A stretch of 64,000 nt of DNA. It comes from Pelomonas asaccharophilus_A (lineage in GTDB: Bacteria > Pseudomonadota > Gammaproteobacteria > Burkholderiales > Burkholderiaceae_C). Both the position numbers and the translations under genes were made by a program. The DNA lies in assembly GCF_031458115.1 (NCBI RefSeq), contig NZ_JAVDXV010000009.1, positions 186,001-250,000 of the forward strand, in the 5' to 3' direction. Shown one piece after another: positions 36,265 through 45,779 of the stretch; positions within the stretch are counted from its first letter, which is position 1; each line of letters starts with the position of its first letter. The notes under the pieces are model-generated. The model saw only the letters and a list, made by a program, of their open reading frames with translations, did not search any database and was not told the DNA's origin.

Positions 36265-37473
36265 ATGATTGATTCCCCCTCCCTGCGCACAGACGTGCTG
36301 GTCGTCGGCGCCGGCCCCGCCGGCAGCGCCTGCGCCCGCGTGCTGGCCCGCGCCGGCATCGCCGTGCTGCTGGTCGACCAGCACCCGCCGGGCCGCGACA
36401 AGACCTGCGGCGACGGCCTCATCCCGGACGCCCACAAGGCGCTGGCCCGACTGGGCCTGCTGGACGACGTGATGCGCCGCGCCGAGCCCGTGGCGCACGT
36501 TGGCTGCATAGGCCCGCGCGGCGGGCGCATCGATGTGCCGGGGTCGCTGGCCGTGCTGCCGCGCAAGGAACTGGACGCGCTGCTGCTGCAGGCCGCGCAG
36601 GACGCCGGCGCGCGCTTCGAGCAGGCCCGCTTCGAGGCGCCGCTGGAGGTGGACGGCCGCGTCGTCGGCGCACGCCTCAAGCGCGGCGACGAGATCGTCG
36701 AAGTGCCGGCACGCTGGGTCGTGCTCGCCACCGGCGCGGTGCCCAAGGCGCTAACCGCCGCCGGCGTGTGCGAGCGGCACACGCCCAGCGGCGTCGCGCT
36801 GCGTGGCTATGTGAAGGCGCCGCAGATGGTCGGCAAGATCAAGGCGCTGGAGGTGGTCTGGGACAAGGCCGTGCGGCCGGGCTATGGCTGGATCTTTCCG
36901 GCGCCCGACGGCCACTTCAACATCGGCGTGGGCGTCACCGACTCGCACCAGGACCTGGGCGGCAAGGGCCAGAAGAAGGACGTCAACCTGCGCGCGATCT
37001 TCGACGCCTTCGTCGCCAAGTACCCGCCCGCGGCCGAGCTGATGCGCGTGGGCGAACTGGTGGGCGAGCTGAAAGGCGCACCGCTGCGCTGCACGCTGAC
37101 CGGCGCGAAGTGGTCTCGCCCCGGGCTGCTGGTTACCGGCGAGGCGGCGGGCTCCACCTACTCGTTCACCGGCGAGGGCATAGGCAAGGCGATGGAGACC
37201 GGCATGCTGGCCGCCGACGCCATCCTAGCCCACACGGACGACGCTGCCGCACGTGCTTCCTACGAGGCTGGCCTGACGGCGCTGAAGCCCAAGTTCGACC
37301 TCTACGAACGCGCCAACCGTGTCAACGCCCACCCCTGGCTGGCCGACCTGCTGATCTGGCGCGCCAAGAAGAGCCCGCGGCTGCTGAAGCGCATGAGCGG
37401 TGTGCTCAACGAGACCAGCAACCCGGGCAACCTGGTCAGCCTGAAGGGGCTGACCCGGCTGTTCCTGGAGTAG
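36265..37473 (+). CDS. FAD-dependent oxidoreductase, geranylgeranyl reductase family
   Basis: 402 residues. The N-terminal Rossmann FAD motif is VVGAGPAGSACARVLARAG. DKTCGDGLIP is the family's conserved segment near the flavin. GYGWIFPAPDGHFNIGVG and VTGEAAGSTYSFTGEGIGKAMETG follow as in geranylgeranyl-reductase-like flavoproteins (menaquinone/isoprenoid double-bond reducers). Cytoplasmic or membrane-peripheral. It may reduce or hydroxylate an isoprenoid or quinone; the true substrate in this group is often unknown. The ATG at 36265 is the one that gives the flavin motif the usual short lead. Its 3' end is 6 bases from the convergent thiolase. Confidence 0.85.
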   Translation: MIDSPSLRTDVLVVGAGPAGSACARVLARAGIAVLLVDQHPPGRDKTCGDGLIPDAHKALARLGLLDDVMRRAEPVAHVGCIGPRGGRIDVPGSLAVLPRKELDALLLQAAQDAGARFEQARFEAPLEVDGRVVGARLKRGDEIVEVPARWVVLATGAVPKALTAAGVCERHTPSGVALRGYVKAPQMVGKIKALEVVWDKAVRPGYGWIFPAPDGHFNIGVGVTDSHQDLGGKGQKKDVNLRAIFDAFVAKYPPAAELMRVGELVGELKGAPLRCTLTGAKWSRPGLLVTGEAAGSTYSFTGEGIGKAMETGMLAADAILAHTDDAAARASYEAGLTALKPKFDLYERANRVNAHPWLADLLIWRAKKSPRLLKRMSGVLNETSNPGNLVSLKGLTRLFLE

Positions 37474-37479
37474 TCCTGA

Positions 37480-38681
<1,202 letters not shown>

Positions 38682-38685
<4 letters not shown>

Positions 38686-40094
38686 TGCAGGTAGGGCGAG
38701 ACGCGGTAGCGCTCGCCGCGGTGATGTTGATCGAGTCGGTCCAGCAGCGCAGCAACGGCGCGGCGGTCCCAGCGGGCCAGCCATTCGAAGGGGCCGGCGG
38801 GGTAGTTGACGCCCAGCTTCATCGCCGCATCGGCGCCGGCCTCGTCACAGACGCCTTGCTGCACGGCGTCGGCGGCCTCGTTGATCAGCATGGCGATGGT
38901 GCGCGCGACGACCAGCCCGGGCACGTCGGCCACGGCGCGCGGCGTCAGGCCCAGAACGTTCAGCCAGGCGCCCGTCGCGGCATCGCCGGCGAAGGCGATG
39001 TCGCCCGACGCGGCCAGCGGCAGGTCGAAGACCGCGCTGCCGCGACCCAGGTCCGTCGCGCGGCGGCCATCGGTCAGGCGCAGCTGGCGACCATCGGCGC
39101 TGAGGCCTGTCCAGTCGCTGTCCCGCTCGCGCACCGCGTCCGGCAGCGCCGCGGCGAAACTGTCCGCCACCCAGCCGGTACCGTGCACGACGAGCTGCGC
39201 CGCGATCGGCGCTGTCGCGTCCACGGCCGGCAATGCCGGCGCACCTTCGGGGTAGCGATAGAACCCGCGCCCGCTCTTGCGCCCCAGGTAGCCGGCATCC
39301 ACCAGCTCCTGCTGCACCAGCGACGGCGTGAAGCGGCGGTCGAAGAAGTTGGCGGCGAACACCGAGTTCGTCACCGCGAAGTTGGTGTCGTGGCCGATCA
39401 GGTCCATCAGCTCGCAAGGCCCCATGCGAAAGCCCGCGGAACGCAGGCAGGCGTCGATGACCTCGGGCGTGGCGGCGCGCTCCTGCAGCAGCATCAGCGC
39501 CTCGGCGTAGTACGGGCGGGCGATGCGGTTGACGATGAAGCCTGGCGTGGAGCGCGCATGCACGGGCGTCTTGCCCCAGCGCGCCGACAGCTCAAAGATG
39601 GCTTGCGCGACCGCCGGGTCGGTGCCCAGCCCCGACACCACCTCCACCAGCTTCATCAGCGGCACGGGGTTGAAGAAGTGCATGCCCACCAGCCGCTCCG
39701 GCTTTGTCATGCCGCGGGCCAGCGCGGTCACGGAGATGGACGAGGTGTTGGTCGCGATGACCGCGTCGTCCGCCAGCAGCGCCTCCAGCTCGGCGAACAG
39801 CGCGCGCTTGACATCCAGGTTCTCGACGATGGCCTCGATGACCAGGTCGGCCGCGGCCAGCGCGTCCACCGGCGTGATGCGCGCCAGCGTCGCCTGCACG
39901 GCGTCGGCCGTCAGCTTGCCCTTGGCCGCCAGGCCGTCCAGCGTCTGGGCGAGCTTGGCCTTGGCGGCGTCGGCGGCGCCGGGGCGGTTGTCGAACAGCG
40001 TCACGGCATGGCCGGCCTGGGCTGCGACCTGCGCAATGCCGGCGCCCATCAGGCCGGCGCCGACGACGAGGATGCTGGCGTCTTGCAGATTCAT
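38682..40094 (-). CDS. 3-hydroxyacyl-CoA dehydrogenase (PaaH type)
   Basis: 470 residues. NAD-binding motif VVGAGLMGAGIAQVAAQAGH at the start, catalytic His in VGMHFFNPVPLMKLVEVV, and two C-terminal dehydrogenase domains (GFIVNRIARPYYAEAL and GVNYPAGPFEWLARW). The double C-terminal domain and length match PaaH/PaaC-type 3-hydroxyadipyl-CoA dehydrogenases. It oxidises 3-hydroxyacyl-CoA with NAD. Overlaps of 4 bases on both sides (ATGA) couple it to the hydratase upstream and the thiolase downstream. Complete paa ring-cleavage genes are not present in this window. Confidence 0.9.
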
Positions 40095-40888
40095 TCGGAG
40101 TCGTTCCAATTCGGCTTGCGCTTGGCGAAGAAGGCCGCAAAGCCTTCGCGGGCCTCGGGCGTGGTGCGGACACGGGCAATGGTCTGCGCGGTCAGCTCGC
40201 GCACGTCACCCGTCACCGGGCCGGGCGCCAGCCGGGCGTACAGCTGCTTGATCTCGGCTTGAGCTTGCGGGCCGCAGGCGAGCAGGTCAGTCACGAAGGC
40301 GTCGACGGCCGCATCAAGCCCCTCCGCCGGAACCACGCGCTGCACCAGGCCCACGCGCAGCGCCTCGTCGGCGGTGATGCGGCTGGCTGTCAGCGCCAGC
40401 CGCCGCGCCTCGCGCAGGCCCACGGCGTTGAGCAGGTGCGGGCCTATGACGGCCGGCAGGATGCCCATGCGCGCCTCGCTGACCGAGAAGCTCGCGGCGT
40501 CGGACGCGACGGCCATGTCGCAGGCGCACACCAGCCCCACGCCGCCGCCCAAAGCCGCGCCCTGCACGCGGGCGATGGTGGGCTTGGGCGCTTCGGCGAT
40601 GCGGGCCAGCATCGCCGAGAAGCGGCGCGCATCGGCCAGGTTGTCGTCCTGCGAGGCGGCGGCCGCGCGCTGCATCCATTGCAGGTCGGCACCGGCGCTG
40701 AAGTGCTTGCCGGCACCGGCCAGCACGATGACGCGCACTAAGTCGTCGCCACCGAGCAGCTCGAAGGCCGCGTCCAGCTCGGCGATCAAGATCTCGTCGA
40801 AGGCGTTGAACACGGCCGGCCGGTTCATCGTCAGCACGGCGACGCCGTCGGCGCGGCGATCCAGGTCGAGGGCGGTCCAGGAAGGCAT
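40091..40888 (-). CDS. Enoyl-CoA hydratase/isomerase family protein, methylglutaconyl-CoA-hydratase-like
   Basis: 265 residues. Crotonase features: LTMNRPAVFNAFDEILIAEL, the oxyanion loop FSAGADLQWMQ and GAALGGGVGLVCACDMAVAS with SEARMGILPAVIGPHLL. The wording of these segments is closest to LiuC-type methylglutaconyl-CoA hydratases of leucine catabolism. It hydrates an enoyl-CoA double bond. Two starts are possible: ATG 40888 (used here) and ATG 40897 with AAGG 4 bases upstream. First gene of the operon; the palindrome CGACCGATCGGTCG lies 22 bases upstream. Confidence 0.88.
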   Translation of the reverse strand: MPSWTALDLDRRADGVAVLTMNRPAVFNAFDEILIAELDAAFELLGGDDLVRVIVLAGAGKHFSAGADLQWMQRAAAASQDDNLADARRFSAMLARIAEAPKPTIARVQGAALGGGVGLVCACDMAVASDAASFSVSEARMGILPAVIGPHLLNAVGLREARRLALTASRITADEALRVGLVQRVVPAEGLDAAVDAFVTDLLACGPQAQAEIKQLYARLAPGPVTGDVRELTAQTIARVRTTPEAREGFAAFFAKRKPNWNDSE

Positions 40889-40909
40889 GGCGCGCATTCT
40901 GCCTTTTCC

Positions 40910-40923
40910 CGACCGATCGGTCG
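40910..40923. promoter_or_regulatory. Perfect 14-base palindromic operator upstream of the CoA operon
   Basis: CGACCGATCGGTCG is a perfect palindrome with the ACCGNNCGGT core used by several TetR-family regulators, including regulators of fatty-acid and phenylacetate genes in Betaproteobacteria. It lies 22 bases before the hydratase start and 81 before the divergent histidine kinase start, so it could control either. The same site recurs at 45546-45559. Confidence 0.65.
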
Positions 40924-41003
40924 AATAACCATCCAAGCGCTGCTTTCCGCCATTCGCCGCAGGCCGGGCGATCGGTGCGCGGCGCCCTCCTAGACTGCGC
41001 GCC

Positions 41004-42059
41004 ATGTCTTCAAGCCCCTCATCCAAGACGACCCGCCTCGACTGGGAGCAGTGGTACTACCCGGGCCCCCGGCGCGTCTTCACGGCCGACGAGATGGCCC
41101 GCGCGGGCACCCAGCCCTGGCCCAGCGGCATCGACCACTACACCTACGTCAACGTCATCATGGTGCTGGCGGTGACGTCGCACGAGACCTCGCGCATGCC
41201 GTGGATCTGGCCCCTGGGGCTGGCGCTGTGCTGGCTGTCGCTGGCCGTGGCACGCTGGCTGTGGCAGCAGCCCACCCGCAAGCGGCTCAACCAGGCCAGC
41301 TGGGTCGTGGGCATCGCGATCGGCGCCGGCGGCGTGCTGGCCACCAAGATCGGCTGGCAAGACGAGACGCGGGACCGCCTGCCGCTGGTGCTGGCGCTGA
41401 TGGCGGCCGTGCTGTCGGCCTGGTGGATGGTGACGCTGTTCCGCGTGCAGCAGATCGAGGCCCGGCTGCGCGAGCTGGCCGAGCAGGACGCTGCACTGAA
41501 GCTGTCCACGCGTCTGGCCGCCGCGCAGATCCAGCCGCATTTCCTGTTCAATACGCTGGCCTCGCTGCAGCACTGGGTGGATACCGGCGACGCCCGCGCC
41601 GCGCCGCTGCTGCGCGACTTCACGGCCTACCTGCGCGCGACGCTGCCGATGTTCGAGCGCGAGCTGCAGCCGCTGGCCGACGAGCTGGAGATGGTGCGCC
41701 GCTATCTCGCCATCATGCAGGCCCGCTTGGGCGCGCGGCTGAGCTTTGGCATCGACCTGCCCGCCGGCGTCGACGCGCTCCTGCCGCCCGGCATCGTGCT
41801 GACGCTGGTGGAGAACGCCATCGCGCACGGCATCGAGCCGCAGCTGCGCGGCGGCCACGTGGCCGTCGCCGTGCGGCGCGACGGCGCCAACACCATCGTC
41901 ACCGTGCGTGACGACGGCCCCGGCCTGGCCGCCGACCAGAAGGACGGCGTGGGCCTGACCAACACGCGCCGCCGCCTCGCCCAAGCCTGCCCCAGCTGCA
42001 CCCTGACCCTGACCTCCGCCGACCCCGGCTGCCTCGCCACGCTGACACTGACACCATGA
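41004..42059 (+). CDS. LytS-type membrane sensor histidine kinase
   Basis: 351 residues. About four hydrophobic helices fill residues 45-150. The His_kinase phospho-acceptor motif AAAQIQPHFLFNTLASLQHWV lies at about 172-192, with His at about 178. A short ATPase domain with LVENAIAHGIEP (N-box) and VRDDGPGLAA (G-box) follows. This is the arrangement of LytS/YehU-type kinases that phosphorylate LytTR regulators. The stop overlaps the start of the regulator gene (ATGA), so they form one operon. The signal is unknown. Confidence 0.92.
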   Translation: MSSSPSSKTTRLDWEQWYYPGPRRVFTADEMARAGTQPWPSGIDHYTYVNVIMVLAVTSHETSRMPWIWPLGLALCWLSLAVARWLWQQPTRKRLNQASWVVGIAIGAGGVLATKIGWQDETRDRLPLVLALMAAVLSAWWMVTLFRVQQIEARLRELAEQDAALKLSTRLAAAQIQPHFLFNTLASLQHWVDTGDARAAPLLRDFTAYLRATLPMFERELQPLADELEMVRRYLAIMQARLGARLSFGIDLPAGVDALLPPGIVLTLVENAIAHGIEPQLRGGHVAVAVRRDGANTIVTVRDDGPGLAADQKDGVGLTNTRRRLAQACPSCTLTLTSADPGCLATLTLTP

Positions 42060-42817
42060 CTGCACTGACCGCCCTGATCGCCGACGACGAGGAAGCCCCT
42101 CGCGAACAACTGCGCGCCGCGTTGGCCCGGCTGTGGCCCGAGCTGGCCATCGTGGCCGCCAGCACCAACGGCGTGGAGGCCTGGGACGACTGCCTCGCGC
42201 ATGAGCCCGCCATCGCCTTCCTGGACATCCGCATGCCGGGCCTGACCGGGCTGGACGTCGCGCGCCGGCTCTCGGCGCTGGCCACGCCGCCGCTGATCGT
42301 GTTCGTCACCGCCTACGACGACCACGCGCTGGCCGCCTTCGACGCCGGCGCGGTGGACTATGTGCTGAAACCGGTGGACGACGAGCGGCTGGCGCAGGCA
42401 TTGGCACGCCTGAAGCCCCGCCTGGCGCAGCCCGCCGCAACGGACACCGCCGCGCTGCAGCGCCTGCTGGCCAGCCTGGCCGCGCCCAAGCCGGCGCCCC
42501 GCCCCATCCAGGCCAGCCTGGGCCGCGAGGTGCAGCTGATCCCGCCCGACGAGATCGTCTATTTCGAGGCCGACGCGCGCTACACCCGCGTGGTGCACCA
42601 GGGCGGCGACGCGCTGATCCGCACGCCGCTGCGCGAGCTGCTGGCGCAGCTGGACCCCGACCAGTTCTGGCAGATCCACCGCAGCGTGCTGGTCAACAGC
42701 CGCTGCATCGCGCGCGCCGTCCGCGTGGACGAAGGCACCATGGTCGTCACGCTGCGCGGCCGCGAGGAGAAGCTGCCGGTGTCGCGGCAGTTCCAGGGGC
42801 TGTTCAAGGGCCAGTAG
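42056..42817 (+). CDS. LytTR-type response regulator
   Basis: 253 residues. The receiver domain (about 1-120) shows the acidic pair DDEEAP, phospho-Asp in AIAFLDIRMPG at about 56, and Lys in YVLKPVDDE. The C-terminal LytTR DNA-binding domain (about 150-250) has GREVQLIPPDEIVYFEAD and FWQIHRSVLVNSRCI, and ends KLPVSRQFQGLFKGQ. It acts as a transcription factor controlled by the adjacent kinase. Target genes are not evident from this window. Confidence 0.94.
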   Translation: MTALTALIADDEEAPREQLRAALARLWPELAIVAASTNGVEAWDDCLAHEPAIAFLDIRMPGLTGLDVARRLSALATPPLIVFVTAYDDHALAAFDAGAVDYVLKPVDDERLAQALARLKPRLAQPAATDTAALQRLLASLAAPKPAPRPIQASLGREVQLIPPDEIVYFEADARYTRVVHQGGDALIRTPLRELLAQLDPDQFWQIHRSVLVNSRCIARAVRVDEGTMVVTLRGREEKLPVSRQFQGLFKGQ

Positions 42818-42929
42818 CGAATCCAGTGGAAACCCTTGGCTGCGCAGCTCTGGTGCATCACCAGAATCCGCGTCTTACAAAAGACACCCGCCGGCGCCCG
42901 CAGACCTGCGCGACGGCCCAGACGACGCC

Positions 42930-44648
42930 ATGCCCAGCACGCTGCCCAGCCCCCGCTTCGACCACTTCTACCGCTACGACGAACTGACCTCGCTGCTGTT
43001 CGCCTATGCCGAGGCCCGACCCAACCTCGTGTCGGTGCGCTCCATCGGCAAGAGCTACGAGGGGCGCGACATCTGGGTGGTCGTCGTGACGAATCTCGCC
43101 AGCGGCATGGACATCGACAAGCCGGCGATGTGGCTGGACGGGAACATCCACGCGGCCGAGCTGACCGCGTCCACCACCTGCATCTACTACATGCACCAGC
43201 TGCTGACGCAGCACGGCGGCACGTCGGCCGAGGCGCAGCAGATCAACCGGCTGCTGGACACGCGCACGCTGTACATCGTGCCGCGCCTGAACCCCGACGG
43301 CGCCGAGCTGGCACTGGCCGACCGACCGCGCCACATCCGCAGCTCCACACGCCCCTACCCCTTCACCGAGGAGCCGGTGGACGGCCTGACCATCGAGGAC
43401 GTGGACGGCGACGGCCGCATCCTGACCATGCGCGTGCCCGACCCGCACGGCGGCTACAAGAAGCATGCCGGCGACCCGCGGCTGATGGTGCCGCGCGAGC
43501 CCGGCGAGCACGGCGGCGAGTACTTCCGCCTGATCCCCGAGGGCTTCATCCGCAACCACGACGGCCTGACCATCAAGCTCAACGCCGACCGCGAAGGCTT
43601 GGACCTGAACCGCAACTTCCCCGGCGAATGGCGCCAGGAGTTCCAGCAGCTGGGCGCCGGCCCCTACCCCACCAGCGAGCCCGAGGTGCGCGCGATGGTG
43701 GAGTTCATCACCAGCCATCCCAACATCGGCGCTGCCATCAGCTTCCACACGCACAGCGGCGTCATCCTGCGCCCCTGCGGCACGCGCAGCGACAAGGACA
43801 TGACGCCCGAGGACCTGTGGCTGTTCCAGCAGTTCTCGGCGCTGGGCGAAAAGCACACGGGCTACCCGGCCGTCAGCATCTACGAGGAGTTCCGCTACCA
43901 CCCCAAGGACGTCATCACCGGCACGCAGGACTGGGTCTACGAGCACCTGGGCGCGCTGTTCTGGGTCGTGGAGCTGTGGTCGCCCAACAAGGAGGCCGGC
44001 GTCGACGGCTACAAGTGGATCGACTGGTTCCGCGAGCACCCGGTGGAAGACGACCTGAAGCTGCTGCGCTGGAGCGACGAGAAATGCGGCGGCCAGGCCT
44101 ATGTGGCGTGGACGCCGTTCCAGCATCCGCAACTGGGCGCCGTCGAGATCGGCGGCTGGGACAAGATGAACTACTGGCGCAACCCGCCGCCCGCCTTGCG
44201 CGAGCGCGAGGCCGCGCGCTTCCCGGCCTGGATGACGCAGATCGCGATGAGCCTGCCCAAGCTGGAGCTGATCCGCACCGAGGTGCGCGCGCTGGGCCCG
44301 GACATGTGGCGGGTGCGCATGGCGGTCGCCAACTCGGGCTACCTGCCGGCCTATGTGACGCAGCGCGCGCTGGAGCGCAAGACCGTGCGCGGCGTCATGT
44401 TCGAGCTGCACCTGCCCAGCGGCGACCCGGCCATCAGCCTGGTCAACGGCAAGGAGCGCATGGAAGGCCCGCAGCTGGAAGGCCATGCGCCCAAGCAGAG
44501 CCAGCTGGCCTTCCTGCCCAACAAGCAGCCCACCGGCGACCGCGCCGTGGCGGAGTGGGTGGTGCGCGCGCCGGTCGGCACGCGCATCACGCTGTCGGCC
44601 AGCGCCGAGCGCGCCGGCATCGTGCGGACCGAAGTCGTGCTGGACTGA
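42930..44648 (+). CDS. M14-family zinc carboxypeptidase
   Basis: 572 residues, no clear signal peptide, so probably cytoplasmic. Zinc-binding HxxE is in GNIHAAELTAS (about 70-80) and the distal His in ISFHTHSGVILRP (about 272). Conserved LNPDGAELAL and DLNRNFPGEW are present. The catalytic Glu lies in the AVSIYEEFRYH or VVELWSPN region. A C-terminal domain of about 150 residues after the peptidase fold resembles the extension in bacterial M14 enzymes of this subgroup. It would remove C-terminal residues from peptides. It stands alone, 112 bases after the response regulator, and converges with the next gene. Confidence 0.9.
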   Translation: MPSTLPSPRFDHFYRYDELTSLLFAYAEARPNLVSVRSIGKSYEGRDIWVVVVTNLASGMDIDKPAMWLDGNIHAAELTASTTCIYYMHQLLTQHGGTSAEAQQINRLLDTRTLYIVPRLNPDGAELALADRPRHIRSSTRPYPFTEEPVDGLTIEDVDGDGRILTMRVPDPHGGYKKHAGDPRLMVPREPGEHGGEYFRLIPEGFIRNHDGLTIKLNADREGLDLNRNFPGEWRQEFQQLGAGPYPTSEPEVRAMVEFITSHPNIGAAISFHTHSGVILRPCGTRSDKDMTPEDLWLFQQFSALGEKHTGYPAVSIYEEFRYHPKDVITGTQDWVYEHLGALFWVVELWSPNKEAGVDGYKWIDWFREHPVEDDLKLLRWSDEKCGGQAYVAWTPFQHPQLGAVEIGGWDKMNYWRNPPPALREREAARFPAWMTQIAMSLPKLELIRTEVRALGPDMWRVRMAVANSGYLPAYVTQRALERKTVRGVMFELHLPSGDPAISLVNGKERMEGPQLEGHAPKQSQLAFLPNKQPTGDRAVAEWVVRAPVGTRITLSASAERAGIVRTEVVLD

Positions 44649-44660
44649 TCCGGCGCGGCC

Positions 44661-45332
44661 TCAGCCGACAGGCCGCTCGTTCTCCTGGGCGGCGATCAAG
44701 GCCTCGCGCCACAGCCGCGCGGGAATGAAGTTGCGCAGCTGCTCCATGGCCTTGGCGATCAGCGCCGGGTGCAGGCCGTGGTCCAGGTGCGGCAGCAGGT
44801 CGGCCGTCACGTCCGCGCCCAGGTCCACCAGCGCCTGCGCCGCGTCGACGACGTGGCGGTACGAGAAGCGCCGGTCCTCCAGACCGTGGAACAGGTGCAC
44901 GCAGACATCCTGCGGCGCCGCTTCGGGCCGGGCCATATAGCCGCCCGCGAAGGCCAGCACGCGGCCCACCAGTGCGGGCTCAGCCTGCACGGCCTCCAGC
45001 GCCAGCAGCGCGCCGTCGCCCACGCCGGCCAGCGCCACGCGCTGCCAGGGCAGGCCCAGCTTCGCGCCCTCGGCGCGCACCCGGTCGATCAGGTGCGGCA
45101 GCGCCGTCTCTACATCGGCGGGGCTGGGTGACTCGTCCGCCCACCAGCGGCAGCGCCCTTCGGCATCGCGCAGCGGCGGGTGCAGGTTCAGCGTGACCGC
45201 CCGCGGGTACTGCGCCTGCAGCGCGGCAGCCAGCGGCGCCAGCGTGTCGGGCCCGTCGGGGGCGATGCCGCTGTCGGTCAGCAGCACGAACAGCAACTCG
45301 GGTGCCGTACCCGTCTCTTGGTTTGTGCTCAT
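44661..45332 (-). CDS. Alpha/beta-hydrolase (YpfH-like) missing the nucleophile serine
   Basis: 223 residues. It aligns with small carboxylesterases/phospholipases of the YpfH type: LNLHPPL, RWWADES, VALAGVGDGALLALEA, VHLFHGLEDRRFSYRH and LLPHLDHGLHPALI. In relatives the nucleophile elbow is G-F-S-Q-G. Here it is G-V-G-D-G (103-107), so Gly105 replaces the catalytic Ser. The Asp and His positions are kept in part. It is therefore probably not a conventional esterase: a binding protein, or an enzyme with another nucleophile such as Asp106. Start ATG 45332 gives the family's N-terminus. Converges with the M14 gene, 12 bases apart. Confidence 0.72.
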   Translation of the reverse strand: MSTNQETGTAPELLFVLLTDSGIAPDGPDTLAPLAAALQAQYPRAVTLNLHPPLRDAEGRCRWWADESPSPADVETALPHLIDRVRAEGAKLGLPWQRVALAGVGDGALLALEAVQAEPALVGRVLAFAGGYMARPEAAPQDVCVHLFHGLEDRRFSYRHVVDAAQALVDLGADVTADLLPHLDHGLHPALIAKAMEQLRNFIPARLWREALIAAQENERPVG

Positions 45333-45518
45333 CGCAGTATTTTCGGCGCCAGATCCCATTTCTCCGGCCTAGTAAGAATTTGGGGCGGATTATTTAAAAA
45401 AAACCGGGGTTGGCATGACTTCATGCACCCAAGCAGAGCATGAATTCGCCAACCTTTATTGGCCGGTTTTCCAGTAAGCGAAGGTTGCTGATTATTTTTC
45501 ACACCAAACAGTATGGCG

Positions 45519-45534
45519 ATGCTGTTAGCAGCAT
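45519..45534. promoter_or_regulatory. Inverted repeat ATGCTG-TTAG-CAGCAT
   Basis: A 6-base perfect dyad with 4-base spacer, 10 bases before the next palindrome. Possible regulator site upstream of the TonB-receptor/peptidase pair. Confidence 0.4.
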
Positions 45535-45544
45535 TGTTCTTTAG

Positions 45545-45560
45545 CCGACCGCCCGGTCGG
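45545..45560. promoter_or_regulatory. Palindromic operator of the CGACCGNNCGGTCG type
   Basis: CCGACCG-CC-CGGTCGG is a 7-base perfect dyad. It contains the same 14-base pattern found upstream of the hydratase operon (40910-40923) and, with one mismatch, between the divergent receptors (32822-32835). It lies about 220 bases upstream of the TonB receptor start. Confidence 0.6.
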
Positions 45561-45615
45561 GCAGTTACGTGTGTTGGCTGATTGCAACGATGCAGCCACA
45601 CAACAGCAATCATCC

Positions 45616-45635
45616 ACCTAGGGTCGACCCTAGGT
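45616..45635. promoter_or_regulatory. Perfect 20-base palindrome upstream of the TonB receptor
   Basis: ACCTAGGGTCGACCCTAGGT is self-complementary over its full length. It is about 145 bases upstream of the GTG start and just upstream of the likely promoter. Its symmetry and isolation suggest a dimeric regulator site. I cannot name the regulator. Confidence 0.6.
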
Positions 45636-45779
45636 CTACCCGCCGTTCACATTCGGCCTGACCCGCCCCCCTAGTATGAAGTTTCGGTGACAAGCCGAAT
45701 GGTCGCGCCGCTACCCCGGCGTCGCGCCGATCGAAGACATCCCGCTTCGGTTGTTCCTTTTCTTATCCCTCACCCCACC

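Larger units (their letters stand above)
45333..45779. other. 447-base control region with clustered palindromes
   Basis: AT-rich relative to the rest of the window. It separates the divergent esterase-like gene and the TonB receptor. No gene is visible. It holds three dyad-symmetric sites within 120 bases: 45519-45534, 45545-45560 and 45616-45635. A TAGTAT hexamer at about 45673 could be a -10 element for the receptor. Confidence 0.6.

Noticed and set aside
45333..45779. Possible lasso-peptide precursor upstream of the TonB receptor/S9 peptidase pair
   Set aside because: No short frame with a leader ending in Thr at -2 and a Gly-start core with Glu/Asp at ring position 7-9 was found, and no cyclase or protease genes are present.
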